Shown: in pieces, positions 33,446 through 43,602 of the stretch
Position numbering within the stretch: the first letter of the stretch is position 1
Layout: every line of letters starts with the position of its first letter
NCBI RefSeq assembly: GCF_030247195.1
Contig: NC_080670.1
Span: 40,967,524 to 41,031,523, forward strand
Length of the DNA stretch: 64,000 bases
Source: Topomyia yanbarensis
Lineage: Eukaryota > Arthropoda > Insecta > Diptera > Culicidae
Direction of reading: 5' to 3'
Notes under the pieces: model-generated
Database searches by the model: none
Told to the model about the DNA's origin: nothing
What the model saw: only the letters and a program-made list of their open reading frames with translations
Translations under genes and position numbers: made by a program

Positions 33446-33760
33446 GCCCATATTATTGGCTCGAATCAAAACTCGTCGAAATGTCAATTGACGATAGCTT
33501 CATCCGGAGTGTTCATTTGTGTTTACCTTTTGCTAGCGTTGCCAATTTTATTTTGTGTCCAGCACCCAATGTGGCTACGCCACATCGCTTTTGCGCGTGC
33601 TGTCCGACTTCGCTACCGCTCAGTCGGACTTAAACTAGGGATAGCCCCTATGTTTGAGTAAGCCGGGCAAACGAGTGGATCACAGGTTCGCTTGCTTCCG
33701 ACGGCGGGTCGGTGGCCACCTCGCCCGGGCCTCTGTTATGCGGCTAAGCCGCATCGAAAT
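33446..33760. other. Post-foldback tail and GC-richer stretch, no gene assigned
   Basis: ttggctcgaatcaaaactcg (33456) also appears inverted near 33970-33992, so it is part of the SINE-like family. 33590-33735 is GC-rich (gggtcggtggccacctcgcc) with no recognised ORF. Confidence 0.4.
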
Positions 33761-33761
33761 G

Positions 33762-33850
33762 GTACCCCTTAAACATTCTAACTTGAATCGGTTGTGTCAC
33801 CGGAGCCGGAATACGAATTAGATCCAGCCAGCATTCCGGCTGAGTTAAAC
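33762..33850. mobile_element. Half copy of the palindromic MITE at 61128-61295
   Basis: Contains gaatcggttgtgtcaccgga, gccggaatacgaatt and attccggctgagttaaactg, then gg. This matches one arm of the 61.1-kb palindrome, here as a single arm. Confidence 0.8.
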
Positions 33851-34019
33851 TGGGAAGTTTAGTAAAATTTAATCTGGAAATAAAATTTTTTTGGCAACGC
33901 TCCAGCACCCCGTTGATTTCACCACCTGGGCGCCAGGTTGACGATATGAAATGAACTTTGTTTACTTTCGACAAGTTTTGATTCGAGCCAACAAACATCC
34001 AGCCCTCGCCATCTTCTGA

Positions 34020-34490
34020 AGAATGCTTCGTTGGCACTAAGTGAACTGACACTTTATCCAATTGAGCTATCTCCGTAATACTGTTAGACGAGGATTTTTA
34101 ACCATCTTAAATTACAGATTTTTGGCGCAGGGTACACAGATATACGAATAACGAAGCCCACCAGAGCAATAATAACCTCTGGCGCCAAAGGACAATGTAG
34201 TATACAAATCTCCAATATAGAATACACGGAAGGTATTGGAAATGGTAACTAAGTTCAACTATCCCTTAAAGGCGCAAAGCAATTTTCTGAAAATTGTCTA
34301 ACAGTTTTAATACGTTACTATGATAATTTTGAGATGGTTTTCGCAATATTGTTTTAAAACAACATTGCGCATTTAAGGGTTATAATGGTGAAATATATCA
34401 GTAGTATTCCCAATATGGTGAACATTATACGAATTGTTTGGAAATGGTTCCGAAGATTTCTGGAATGGTATTTATTTCTACGGGCTACCA
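34020..34490 (-). mobile_element. tRNA-headed SINE-like repeat, copy 2 (inverted)
   Basis: Minus-strand counterpart of 32436-32870: cccgtagaaataaatacc..ccattccagaaatcttcgga, ..ccatattgggaatactactg, ..gccagaggttattattgctc and the tRNA-like head at 34050-34086. It carries a 119-bp MITE at 34262-34380 that copy 1 lacks. Confidence 0.75.
34262..34380. mobile_element. 119-bp MITE with empty-site proof
   Basis: Ends TCCCTTAAAGGCGCAAAGCA and (inverse) ACCCTTAAATGCGCAATG, flanked by TA. The copy-1 sequence reads gttcaattataatgg straight through, while copy 2 reads gttcaacta[element]tataatgg. This defines the element and its TA duplication. Confidence 0.85.
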
Positions 34491-34494
34491 ATCT

Positions 34495-34716
34495 ACCATT
34501 GCACTGCGTTTTATGTCTGATCTGGTAAATTGGCGGCCGCAGTCTCCCTATCAGGCAGAAAGTTTTGATTGAGCTGTCCTCTTTTGCAATGCATTGTTCA
34601 ACCTTTTTCGCACCGTTGTTGTTGTTCGATCGGTTTTCCACCTCGCTGGTCATGCCGTTTCGAACTACAAAGAGTGTGCAAACTAGAAAGACTAGAATAA
34701 CAAAGAGGCGCGCCAT
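34495..34716 (-). CDS. Putative first coding exon of a small secreted protein
   Basis: ATG at 34716 opens MARLFVILVFLVCTLFVV, a textbook signal peptide (Arg, a ~15-residue hydrophobic core, then small and polar residues near residue 25). The mature part is polar with Asn and Cys (NRSNNNNGAKKVEQ, then CIAKEDSSIKTFC and KTQCNG). After about residue 75 the frame runs into the SINE-like repeat, so the real exon probably ends near 34490-34500, where GTAGAT/GTAGCC donor-like sites occur. No family recognised. Three cysteines and the short length resemble a secreted peptide. Downstream exons are not identified, and it could be an orphan fragment. Confidence 0.4.
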
Positions 34717-35840
34717 GTTCTGTTTGGATTTGGAAACTCAACCTGAAAAAGTTTACTGCTGAATGGGAATTTCAAGCGAAGCATGGCGTCTCTTTGCAAT
34801 TGCAATCTCTTTAGGGCAAACGTGGCTACAATGTATTGGTTTTTAGTTCGATTCGTTAAGTTCTGTGGTACCGGTTCGGTATGCCTATTTATTAGACCGG
34901 TACAACTGGCTTTGTTTTTGAACATCGCTTATTCGAATGGTAGTTCGCTCCGCGAGCCTACTGATTAATATGAGCTTTCTTAAGTACTTTTAGGACACTG
35001 ATTGTGTACCTTTATAGAGCGGTCCATTTCAAATTTTGACACAATAATAAGCCATAAGTAATTTAACGAGTTCATATTTGGGAAAAGCTTCATGGAGCTC
35101 ATTACCAATTCGACGCGCTGTGCCTCAAAACTCTAAATTTGCACCGTTCTAATGCATCTGCTGCCGATAACAGTCAGAAACCAACCAACGTCCAACGGTC
35201 CACCATTTCCGATGTCTATTCGGATGGTAAATTGGCGCACATTTTCAAATCAAGCGAAACAAATCGCGAATCTTAGCGCACCATCGAATCAAGTTGATTA
35301 AAGGAAGACACTCCTTCCTGTGCAGTTCAGTAATGGGATGCAATCCCACCGATTGAAGCAAAAGGTGTGTCCATTCCGAAATCAACATACTGCACAAATG
35401 GTATCCAACGGCAAGTTTTTTCGACAATGCAATGGTGTTGCCCGATGTTGCGGTGGTCAGCTATCTTCGTCCGCGTCCCTATATGATCTATTTTTATATG
35501 GCGATTAGTCAACACGGTATCTTTGAAAACAAAAACAGCCCTGGCTAAGCCAATAATTTATTTTTCGATGTAATTTTATTGCCAATGAGCAATAATTTAC
35601 ATTTAATTATTAACCAAATTGCATATTTTTTGTTGCATATAATTTTTAATGTTCATCGATTTGATGGGACTGTAAGGAACACGTATGCCTCGGGTGATGC
35701 CAAACATATCAGCTTATATATGCACTGAGCGAACATTTTTTTTGTTTGTTTAGTGATTATTTGAGTAACACTAATTCATTGGGCATCCCATGTGCGATGG
35801 GAATACGCATGATCTTGTCTGAGTGGAATGATGGCTGTTG
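34717..35840. other. Mostly non-repetitive DNA upstream of the secreted-peptide ORF
   Basis: Frames at 35245-35515 on the minus strand (LHRKECLPLINLIRWCAKI and TRTKIADHRNIGQHH) are interrupted and unrecognised. No TATA box is evident ~30 bp upstream of a plausible initiator (attcagcag, minus, ~34760). Confidence 0.35.
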
Positions 35841-36599
35841 AAACATGCACGGAAAGATAGAAATCAGCTCTAGTGCTAAATCCTATTTCTGTTTTCAAAT
35901 TAGTTGAATTTAACAACAAATTTCTAAAAATAACAAGCGATTTAGTTAAAATTCAGCTTTTATTTTTCTAATTAAGTTTTTGTTTTTAAGAGAAGGTTTT
36001 AGTTAAATAAAATCCAGGACACAATCCAGCGAAACCAAAAACTTAAAAATAAAATTTGCATTTTTAACTTTGCTAGCGGTTGAATTTAGGAATGAAAACA
36101 GCATTCTCAACCAAATAGATAAAGAATGCTATTTTGTTATTTCGGGGCTGTGTATATATGCTGTGAAAATTCAGCACGGCGAATAACAAAAACCTTTACT
36201 GAATTTTATAACCAGAAACATTGTTAAAACAGAACAGTTTTTGCTCATGTCAAATTCACTTGAGCGAAAAAAATAAATTGTTAGTAATTGGTGTTGTGGC
36301 AGATTTGTGCACGAAATATTTTGTGAATTAACGTTGTTTAGTTTTAGTTCAAAAGGATTATTGTCAATAAGTAGTGCACAGATAAAATGAGAAGTTAATG
36401 TTGCATGAAATTGTCCACGAAAAGTATAGTATTTTGGTTGAAAATGGTGGTAAGTTTTTATTTTTCTCTTATATTCTGACCTGGTGGAGTGAAATTGTGG
36501 TAATGTATGTATTGTCAAGAAAAAAGACTTAATGTCAGTGAAACAATTATAGTATCATCGCATATTTATTTAGCATGTTTACGTCCGTTTAGTTCCCTA
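35841..36599. repeat. AT-rich stretch related to 39440-39985
   Basis: Repeated aaattagttgaatttaac / tttagttaaaattcag motifs (35895-36070) resemble 39480-39980. No coding support for the minus ORF at 36171-36518. Confidence 0.4.
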
Positions 36600-36877
36600 C
36601 GTGTATGATGTGTCAGAGGTGGATGTTAAGCGCCATTTTGAAATCCAAGACTCCCGGTTAATCAATTTTTTTTGCAACGCAATCAGTATTCCTAAAAATG
36701 ACTGACGAGTGAGTGTCGATGGTTGATGTCTAGCGCCATTTCAAAATTAAAAATGGCGACTTTTGGTTTAACGAAGCAAGGGAAAACATAATCATTAAGG
36801 TTATTCTAGGAATGGTTCGGATGAGTTGTTTCCAGAGACAGATGTTTTACGCCATTCCAAAATCCAAGTTGGCAACT
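36600..36877 (+). repeat. Three diverged ~110-bp tandem units
   Basis: gcgccattttgaaatccaag (36630), gcgccatttcaaaattaaaa (36734) and cgccattccaaaatccaagt (36852), each with upstream gatg(t)t and downstream ggcaac/gcgact motifs. A related single unit (gtcgctattttggagttaaa) is at 39302. Confidence 0.55.
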
Positions 36878-37217
36878 TTACACGCAGAAAATTAAGCATA
36901 TTTAAACCAAAAATATGTGTTATTGAATCCTATCATTTATTGTTTATTACTTCAAATAACAAACTTATTGGTCTGAAAATATTTTTTTATCGCAACAACA
37001 ATAAAATTTTGTTTTCAATAAAATCATTTTTAATTTCAGTAATTTTGTTTTAATTTCAATAAAACTTTTATTAAAAAATGGAATAATATTTTTTTAAGCA
37101 ATAAATAAATTTTATTGAATTTAAAATAAATAAATTTATTGTCTCCCGACAAATAATTTTATTATTGAATTTAATCCATTTTTTATTGAACCTACAAATC
37201 TTTTTTTCGGCGTGTAA
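36878..37217. mobile_element. AT-rich MITE with ACACGC(A/C)GAAAA ends
   Basis: Left tacacgcagaaaat; right ttttttcggcgtgta. The interior is over 80% AT with ttattgaa/ttcaataa motifs in both orientations. Noncoding. Confidence 0.6.
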
Positions 37218-37510
37218 GTTAAGTGAAATTCTATAATCTAATCACAGTTTTTTTCGAAATGGAGGTGACGAATAGGTATTATAGGTCGATGTTGTTGGGG
37301 GTTTTATGTGATTAATCCAGAAATTATGACAGATTCAAATAAGGAATATTTGTCAAAGTTTGTGGTTTACGTTTTAAGATCCCATTTACGGGAATATATT
37401 CCTAACAAGAAATTGTAATAAGCCAAGGTTAGGAACCAAGGAAAAATTCTCGCAAATATTCATCAAGCCTATTCGAAAACAACTATACTGAATGAGTTAC
37501 AGAATTATAT

Positions 37511-37586
37511 TCATCTTGATTGGATTAACCCTTTGCGACGCAAGTTTTTCATCTTGATTGGGTTAACCCTTTGCGACGCGAGTTTT
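37511..37586 (+). repeat. 38-bp tandem duplication
   Basis: tcatcttgattggattaacc with ctttgcgacgcaag is repeated from 37511 and from 37549 with two differences. It duplicates the left edge of the next element. Confidence 0.9.
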
Positions 37587-37907
37587 TTTTTTCATTTTTA
37601 ATACTGTTATTTTTAGCTTTATATAGGTTTTAGGGGTCACTGATTCTGATTCTGAACTCAAAAATTTTAAATTCAAAATGCGGATCCAGTATAACGACTA
37701 TGCGACCCAAAAAAACCGTGAATCGAGTTTTATACTGACGGTAACAAAATTTGCCAATTTCGTAAAAATGGTTGCCATCTTGTAGGCGCCATTTTGAATT
37801 TTCGAATTCTGGCATCAGAATCGCAATCAGTGACCCCAAAAAACTCTCGTAAATCGAGTTTTATGCGAAATGAAATATTCTGCACAAAATATATTATTTA
37901 GTTCAAT

Positions 37908-38324
37908 CACAGAGAACAGACGTCCATCTTCAGCGTTCAACTTGTGTAAAATCTCTAACGGTTTCGAAGGTAGTTTGGATATCTAAACCAGGTGCGCTAC
38001 TGTCGTCATGATTTTTTGTGGCTGAGTGCGACAGAATTGACAGCGGTTATTCCTCTACCCAGTCAAACTAGTCCGGAACCGATTCGGACTTCCAGCATGA
38101 ATTCCAGCTCAAATGCGTCAACCGATAGAGTCGGAATCGGTTGTTTTCTTTGAGCTAGATTGCATGCAGAATCCATCCAGGATTTCGAACCGGTTCCGGA
38201 ATCGATTTGACGGATAGTTGGGATAGGTTGGTGTGGCGGCGCTAGTGTTTTTAGTATATTAATTCAAATGTTTACACACATTTTTTAAATATTTTTGTTC
38301 GATCATGGATGTCTGTTCTCTGTG
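37908..38324. mobile_element. Nested TIR element with 7-bp target duplication
   Basis: Ends CACAGAGAACAGACGTCCAT and its inverse with one difference, bounded by GTTCAAT at 37901-37907 and 38325-38331. 417 bp, with a further element inside (38057-38222). Confidence 0.85.
38057..38222. mobile_element. Third-level nested MITE
   Basis: CCCAGTCAAAC..GTCCGGAACCG at left and CCCAACTATCCGTCAAAT..TTCCGGAACCG (inverse) at right, with internal palindromic aaccgat/atcggtt. Possible TA flanks. Confidence 0.6.
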
Positions 38325-38597
38325 GTTCAATGTTTGAGATACTTTCAAAAAAATGTTTGAGCCTCTAGGACTTTTAGTTCAGACAGAATTTATTGTAAAA
38401 ACGAGATTTTCGAGTTTTAATTGTTTATAACTAATAAGTAATTAACAAATTCACATATTTTTTGTGCTAGTTATACTCCTTACATCTATAAGAGTTGATT
38501 AAAGGAAGAAATCGTATTTAGATATCAACACCAGCTAGAAATCAAATAAAAACTTAGGAGAAGTAAGTGGGACGTGTACGTCCCTCCGCGTCGCAAC

Positions 38598-39283
38598 GTT
38601 TGAAGGGGTGGGGGGTGGTTGCAAAGGTTTCAGCACTTTTTTGAGATTTTTTTAAAACTTAGCGTGAAACGAATTGATTGATACTTTTATAGTGTATTAT
38701 TTCAATAAGATGTTATAATTTTTCTTTAAGATGTTATAACGATTCGGTGACGAAGCTTTTTGTGAACGCCTCTGGAAAAACATAATTTGCGGTGTTACCT
38801 GCCATTCAAAAACTACTCAACTCTTTCAAACTTTGCATAAACATTCTATTCAAAAAATACCTAACCTCTACGTAAAGTTTTTAAGATAAATTTTCAATTA
38901 AGGGTTTTTTACTGATTTATTTTTTTTTTTTCGTTTCGCGAAAAATTCCGCCTTTTTATTAGTAAACACCCCTTTAATCGAAAAATTATCTCAAAAACTC
39001 AATGTAGGAGTTAGATACTTTTTACATAGAATGAATTTGAAATAAATCGGTTGAGTAGTTTTTGAATGGCAGGTAACACCGCAAATCATGTCTTTTTCCA
39101 GAGACAAAAAGCTTCGTCACCGAGTTGCTTGTCGATAGTTTTGCCTAGAAAAATTACAGCATGTTAATGAAAAAATACACTATAATGTACAAAAGTTTTG
39201 ATCAATTCGCTACACACAAAGTTCTAAAAAAATCGCAAAAAAGTGTTTTTTTACGCTGAAATCTTTACTCCCCCTTAAAGAAA
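38598..39283. mobile_element. Long inverted-repeat element, ~300-bp arms
   Basis: The left arm (ggtttcagcacttttttgag, gaattgattgatactttt, cggtgacgaagctttttg, ggtgttacctgccattcaaa) and right arm are inverted around about 38935. Identity is roughly 75-80%. A truncated relative is at 24245-24425. Confidence 0.8.
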
Positions 39284-39985
39284 ATTTCGTGAAACCGGAA
39301 GTCGCTATTTTGGAGTTAAAAATGGTGCTAAACATTGTCCTCCGACACCCTCGTCAGAATCATTTTGAAAATACCCATATTGATCGTATTCTAAAGGACT
39401 TCAACTGAATCAAATTAATGTCGAAATATAAGTCTAAAAAGCAGGAATTTTATTTTTTTAAATCAGTAGAAAAAACGCTAAATTTAACCAAAGCTGTCGT
39501 AAATTTAAAAAATTGACATTCTAAATTTAACTACGAAAAATTTTAAATTTAAAAACAGAAGGCTTAAATTCAAAACTGACATTTTTTGAAATCAACCGAT
39601 GAAAAAACTAGATTGAACAAAACAACCTCCCTAAAATTAGCATATTTTTTCAGGAATTCAACTAAATAACTAGATAATTTTAATGCAAAAAAGTTTTGAA
39701 TTTAGAGTATATATTAGTTGAAATAACAGAAAATAGCACTAAATTCAGCACAAAATTTAGTTGAGAAGATGGAGAATGTGTCTCCGCTAAAAGTGACAGC
39801 ATCATTTTCTCGCCAAATCAGCAGAGAAAACAGAAATTCCAACTAGCATTTTAGCACTTTTCAGGAAGATCGAGAACAACTAATCAAAATCAGCAAATTG
39901 AGAATTTGCTTAGTTGTCCTAAATAATAACTAATTCAATTCAGTAAATCAACTAAGGTTTTCGCATCTGAGCCGAATTTTGGTTC
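39284..39985. repeat. AT-rich repeat-derived DNA
   Basis: Starts with a single gaagtcgctattttggag unit, then reiterated (c)taaatttaa/ttagttgaa motifs, ending at cgaattttggttctccgtgt (39975), which looks like a MITE end. The other end is unclear. Confidence 0.45.
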
Positions 39986-39988
39986 TCC

Positions 39989-40243
39989 GTGTGTATGAAG
40001 ATTTCGAATAGACAATTTGCAAAAATGATCGAAAATCAGTTACCAATTTGCGACAATCCTACTACTGAATTCTGGAGAAAATCGAATTGCGAAAATCGAG
40101 AACAGTTATCTGAATTCATAAATAATGAACCTCGGTTTCAAGATACTATAAGAAACTATTTGTGTTCTAGTTCACTCAAAATATGTGGCTTGAAATTCGA
40201 ATGTTTGGTTGAATTACTCTGCTTGTTTCCAGGACATATTTAA
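39989..40243 (+). CDS. Unassigned coding-like ORF, 84 codons
   Basis: Opens at an ATG immediately right of the MITE-like end; contains KISNRQFAKMIENQLPICDN, EFWRKSNCENREQLSEF and LKICGLKFECLVELLCLF before TAA. The mix of charged residues, Trp and Cys and the absence of low-complexity runs suggest real coding history. No family recognised. It may be the last exon of a gene whose intron took the MITE, or a decayed mobile-element gene. No polyadenylation signal is obvious within 100 bp beyond tttttattatg. Confidence 0.3.
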   Translation: MCMKISNRQFAKMIENQLPICDNPTTEFWRKSNCENREQLSEFINNEPRFQDTIRNYLCSSSLKICGLKFECLVELLCLFPGHI

Positions 40244-40786
40244 TTTTTATTATGATTTTTTTATTATGATTTTTGTTAATAATTTGGTGATACACGGGAT
40301 ATTACAACTAAAAAAGCCGATAGTTAAATGGTGTTGATAAGGTAGAAGGGTAGAACGCAGAAGCACGAAACTGAAAATTGTGCAAGGCGAAAGAGTCCCG
40401 GAATGAGAAAGCTACAGATGTGTGTTCTGGCCAAGCGGGAGAATCCCTGTGTCCGGGAATGGAGATCGAGGAAGCCACGTCTATTGGGCAGTAAGTTTGC
40501 ACAAATATATCCCTTTCCTTTTCTCTTGCATTTTACTTCGGTTTTTGTGTTTGGGTCAGCTAGCCCTTTTTCTAGTTTTACAAGTGTACCAATCGGTTTT
40601 CTGCGTATTGTCGTCTGCTCGTATGACTAGACGATCTAGAAATGGTAGTTTGCCTTCCTATTCGATTTCGCACGGTCCCAGTACACCGAATGTTCTGTGA
40701 CTCTGTTGATTTTTGTCGACTGAGTAGGATTTTCGTGTTTCTATGTTTATATACTGTTTCTATCAATGTCATTTAACTAAATAGGC
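40244..40786. other. Sequence upstream of a Penelope-like tail
   Basis: 40380-40500 is less AT-rich (agtcccggaatgagaaagct, gtccgggaatggagatcgag). ORFs in several frames overlap here but none is recognised. Confidence 0.35.
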
Positions 40787-40850
40787 CCTGAAGAAGACCC
40801 AAATCTGGGGTCGTCAAAACGTTGGCAGAAATAACAAACAATCAACGCAA
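40787..40850 (+). ncRNA. Hammerhead-like motif of a Penelope-type retroelement, degenerate
   Basis: ctgaagaagacccaaatctg followed by gggtcgtcaaaacgttgg. The CTGANGA box and the gaccc/gggtc stem match the hammerhead core carried by Penelope-like element terminal repeats. The second conserved box should be cGAAAc and is here tcAAAAc, so the ribozyme is probably inactive. No RT or GIY-YIG domain is visible nearby. Confidence 0.45.
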
Positions 40851-41269
40851 TTCATTTGTGGCTGAATGCCGAAGCTTACCCTAGATTCTGTATGAATAAC
40901 GATGTTAGATGGTCTAATAGTTTTCCTAAATCTATTCAAACTTCTATTAATAATATTCCAAATTATGTGAAATAGTACAGGTGAAATTTTCACGATCATG
41001 CTGTTGAAAATAATCGTGAAAGTCTTCTAAATATCCCAAGAACCGCAGGATAGATCATTTGTAAGTAGCGGTTTGCCCACTACTCGGGTTCTTGTTTGCC
41101 CGGCGGACCCTTCTTTTCAGGGCGGCCTAGGTGCTTCTACCGGAATTTCGGATTTTCGCATACAAACAAAAAAGGTAAACAAACAAAATAAATTAATAAA
41201 TTTACCGACTTTTATTTTCACCTACTCTCCTTCACTGCACACTACACTGCGTCAGTAAACTTCAAGAGT
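40851..41269. other. Noncoding, no feature seen
   Basis: Includes a GC-richer patch at 41070-41150 (gcccggcggacccttctttt). The ORF at 41073-41258 is unrecognised. Confidence 0.4.
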
Positions 41270-41971
41270 GCCGATGTTTGGGAACATTGTTCGGTTGAAG
41301 AAAATATCCGAAGAAGAAAAGATCGCTTGCGAACTTCTATATCGGCGAAAATATAGAAAAAAGTTCACCTTATGAAAACATCTTGCACGATCTTCGAACA
41401 AGAGATTTCCGAGGGATTTCCAAAGGTTCCAAAAACCTTAGATTAACATGATATAAAAAAAAACAACGTCCTACGATATTACGGCGCTGGCTCAATGGGA
41501 TAAAGTGTCAGTCTACAGTCTCAAAGAAGCTTTCTTCAGAAGCTGCCGGCGTGTAAAAAAATAAAAAAATATATCAATCGGCAGAATTAAAATGGGAAAG
41601 AAGAAATGGGAAGATATCTTTTTCCACCTAATATTGTATGTATCGCTAGATCTAAAATATCCAAAAACTTTTATGGTGTTTCATATACAATCATATTTTC
41701 GATGTGATGTGCAAAGTATCACTAAAAGTGTTTTTCACTTCCGAATGTCTCTGTCGATGTTGCTTTTGGCGAACATTCTTTCAAGAGTTTCACTGAGGCA
41801 GAAGTTCGCGTGCGAACTTCGATGCTAAGAATCATTGAATATTTGTCTCAAGAATGATACATTCGGATGCGATCTTTGGTTTCACAGATTTTTGTTTGGA
41901 AATGTTCTGGGAAAGATTGATTCGCGAATGAACCTGGAAGGAATTTTTATTGATAATGATTTTCCCAACAC
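41270..41971. mobile_element. Possible hAT-like element, related to the 6.2-kb element
   Basis: The right end gATTTTCCCAACACTG (41955-41971) nearly matches the TIR at 16747-16762. A poor left match (gatgtttgggaacatt, 41273) could be its decayed partner, but no 8-bp duplication is visible. TTCG/CGAAC motifs in the interior resemble those of the 3.3-kb element. Confidence 0.4.
41437..41680 (+). mobile_element. tRNA-headed SINE-like repeat, copy 3
   Basis: ttaacatgat..atattacggcgctggctcaa matches the head of copies 1 and 2. Downstream caatcggcagaatt, gaagatatctttttc and gtatcgctagatctaaaata match copy 1 up to the foldback arm. Confidence 0.7.
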
Positions 41972-42269
41972 TGCGGCCGGGACAACAACGGCCTAGTCGG
42001 TCTGATGGCTGCTCCGGCAGCGGTCCTTGTCAATTAGCCAGAGAGGTGAACAAGGCTCTTTTATTGGAACCTCCCTAACGACGGTGGTGACGAATCACCG
42101 GTTTCTTTGCTCCCCACAAAGAATCCCGACGACACCACAGTATTCTTTCCAGGGAAGCCGCTATCCACCTTGCTTCGCCTTCCTTGGCTATTAGCTGGGA
42201 AGAAGAGCAAGGCTCGTTCGACTTATCCTTCCCAGCGAGAGCGGATTGGTGCATCTGGATCCTTTGCGG
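41972..42269 (-). other. GC-rich region, possible 3' UTR of the 42.3-kb minus ORF
   Basis: Minus strand downstream of the stop at 42270; contains AATAAA at 42065-42060 (ccaataaaagag). No recognised repeat in this stretch, and GC is clearly higher than in the window at large. Confidence 0.35.
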
Positions 42270-42566
42270 TTAGCCGGGGAAGCGAAACTCCTTGATGATT
42301 AGCTTCCCCCGATGGCGATCCAGCACCACAAAATAACGAGCACCCACACCACGGACCGGCACTTTTGATGGGTACCTTTCCGTCACACACGCGCACTTCA
42401 CTAAATTGTTGTGGCGGTCAAATGTCCCGAAATTGCGTATCGAGGACGTCTTTTCTTCACCGTGGTCTGTCGCTATCTGTCCTATTACTCGATGGCCGCC
42501 TTCCTCACGACCAAAACAAATCTTCCAATCCCCTGGTCTCATAACTGTAATTCCGATGCGCAGCAT
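42270..42566 (-). CDS. Putative conserved-looking ORF, ~98 codons, unknown product
   Basis: ATG at 42566 gives MLRIGITVMRPGDWKICFG, then ATDHGEEKTSSIRNFGTF, VTERYPSKVPVRGVGARYF and ends KLIIKEFRFPG. Codon use is GC-rich and the region is non-repetitive, flanked upstream by an acceptor-like tttgtttttgcag (minus, near 42670) and downstream by AATAAA at 42065-42060. A basic, glycine-containing short protein; no family recognised. Overlapping plus-strand ORFs at 42406-42708 are less convincing. It could be a gene, an expressed repeat, or the edge of an unrecognised LTR. Confidence 0.35.
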   Translation of the reverse strand: MLRIGITVMRPGDWKICFGREEGGHRVIGQIATDHGEEKTSSIRNFGTFDRHNNLVKCACVTERYPSKVPVRGVGARYFVVLDRHRGKLIIKEFRFPG

Positions 42567-43602
42567 AGTCAGCACACTTATTGCAGCAAGAGCAGAGCGG
42601 TGGCCTATCCGAGCCCTACGTTATTTACACACAAATCTTCAACAAAAATTACTACACCTATCTGCAAAAACAAAACTGTTCACAAACGCGAAACTATATA
42701 AAAATTAAAAAAAAATTAATGTGAACGGTACAAAACAGCGATGAGCATAATTTTACGTAAACAAATCCACTCTACGGAGTGTATAGTCAAAAATAGGTGT
42801 ATTTCCACCCAGTGTTAAATTGTACCCTGACGGGTTACCCGTGGAAAATGTACTGTGGATCAAGAGCCAGTTTGCGAATCTAAGAACAATAGTTTAGGAT
42901 TTTGTGAACTATTTCATGAGCACGGATGGTGAATCGTTGCGAATCCTTAATTTTTGAATAAAATTACTAGTCAATGTATGGTTTAAGCATAATGCTCATA
43001 TTGTTGTGTAGTGGTTCACTTACAAAAAAAACGATTTTAATGTAGACTGTTGGGTTGAAGCGCCTTCTTCTACCCACCATCATCCAATGTTTGTTCGTTG
43101 AAAGTATTGCGAATTAAGCTTTAGATAATAAGTTAGTGGCTAGATATGTTCCGAGCAGCCATTTGGAGTAGTTTTGACGTTTCGCTTTGTTAGTGTAAGT
43201 GAAATTTGCGGTTTCAAATCGCTGCCCCAAAACTGCACTGGAATTGCAGTGCAAATCAATGGAAAAGAGCTGCCATATGATTTTGTTAAAAAATCTGTAT
43301 TGTGTCTCAATGAAAAATCTGTATTCGTCTGTATTCAATGTAAATGGGAAGTTTTATAATTTGAAAAGTAAGAATTTCAAACTTTAGTGTAAAAATAATA
43401 TTCCGGCATAAAACCATAAATGAGAATATCAAAAACTATTTCGAAATGAGATCATTATAACTACCTGCATGATAATGATTTGCTTTAAAATGGTAGCTGC
43501 ACAAACTGTTGAAGGAATGATCACAGAAGAAGTGGTTTACGATTAGATTTTATAAAATCTGTATAATCTTATGAAAATCTGTATTCTGTATCAGATCTGC
43601 AT
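42567..43602. other. Noncoding, no feature seen
   Basis: After the GC-rich island the sequence returns to AT-rich, unrecognised DNA. Short overlapping ORFs at 43114-43387 lack domains. Confidence 0.4.

Larger units (their letters stand above)
37525..38596. mobile_element. TTAACCCTTTGCGACGC element with nested insertions
   Basis: Left end TTAACCCTTTGCGACGCg; right end CGCGTCGCAA (38587-38596), whose last bases are replaced by the next repeat. The interior has two cgagttttat(a/g)c segments bounding nested elements at 37908-38324. Noncoding. Confidence 0.6.

Noticed and set aside
42406..42708. Two overlapping plus-strand ORFs of ~100 codons
   Set aside because: Mutually overlapping frames opposite a better minus-strand ORF with 3' signals; GC-rich sequence favours open frames.
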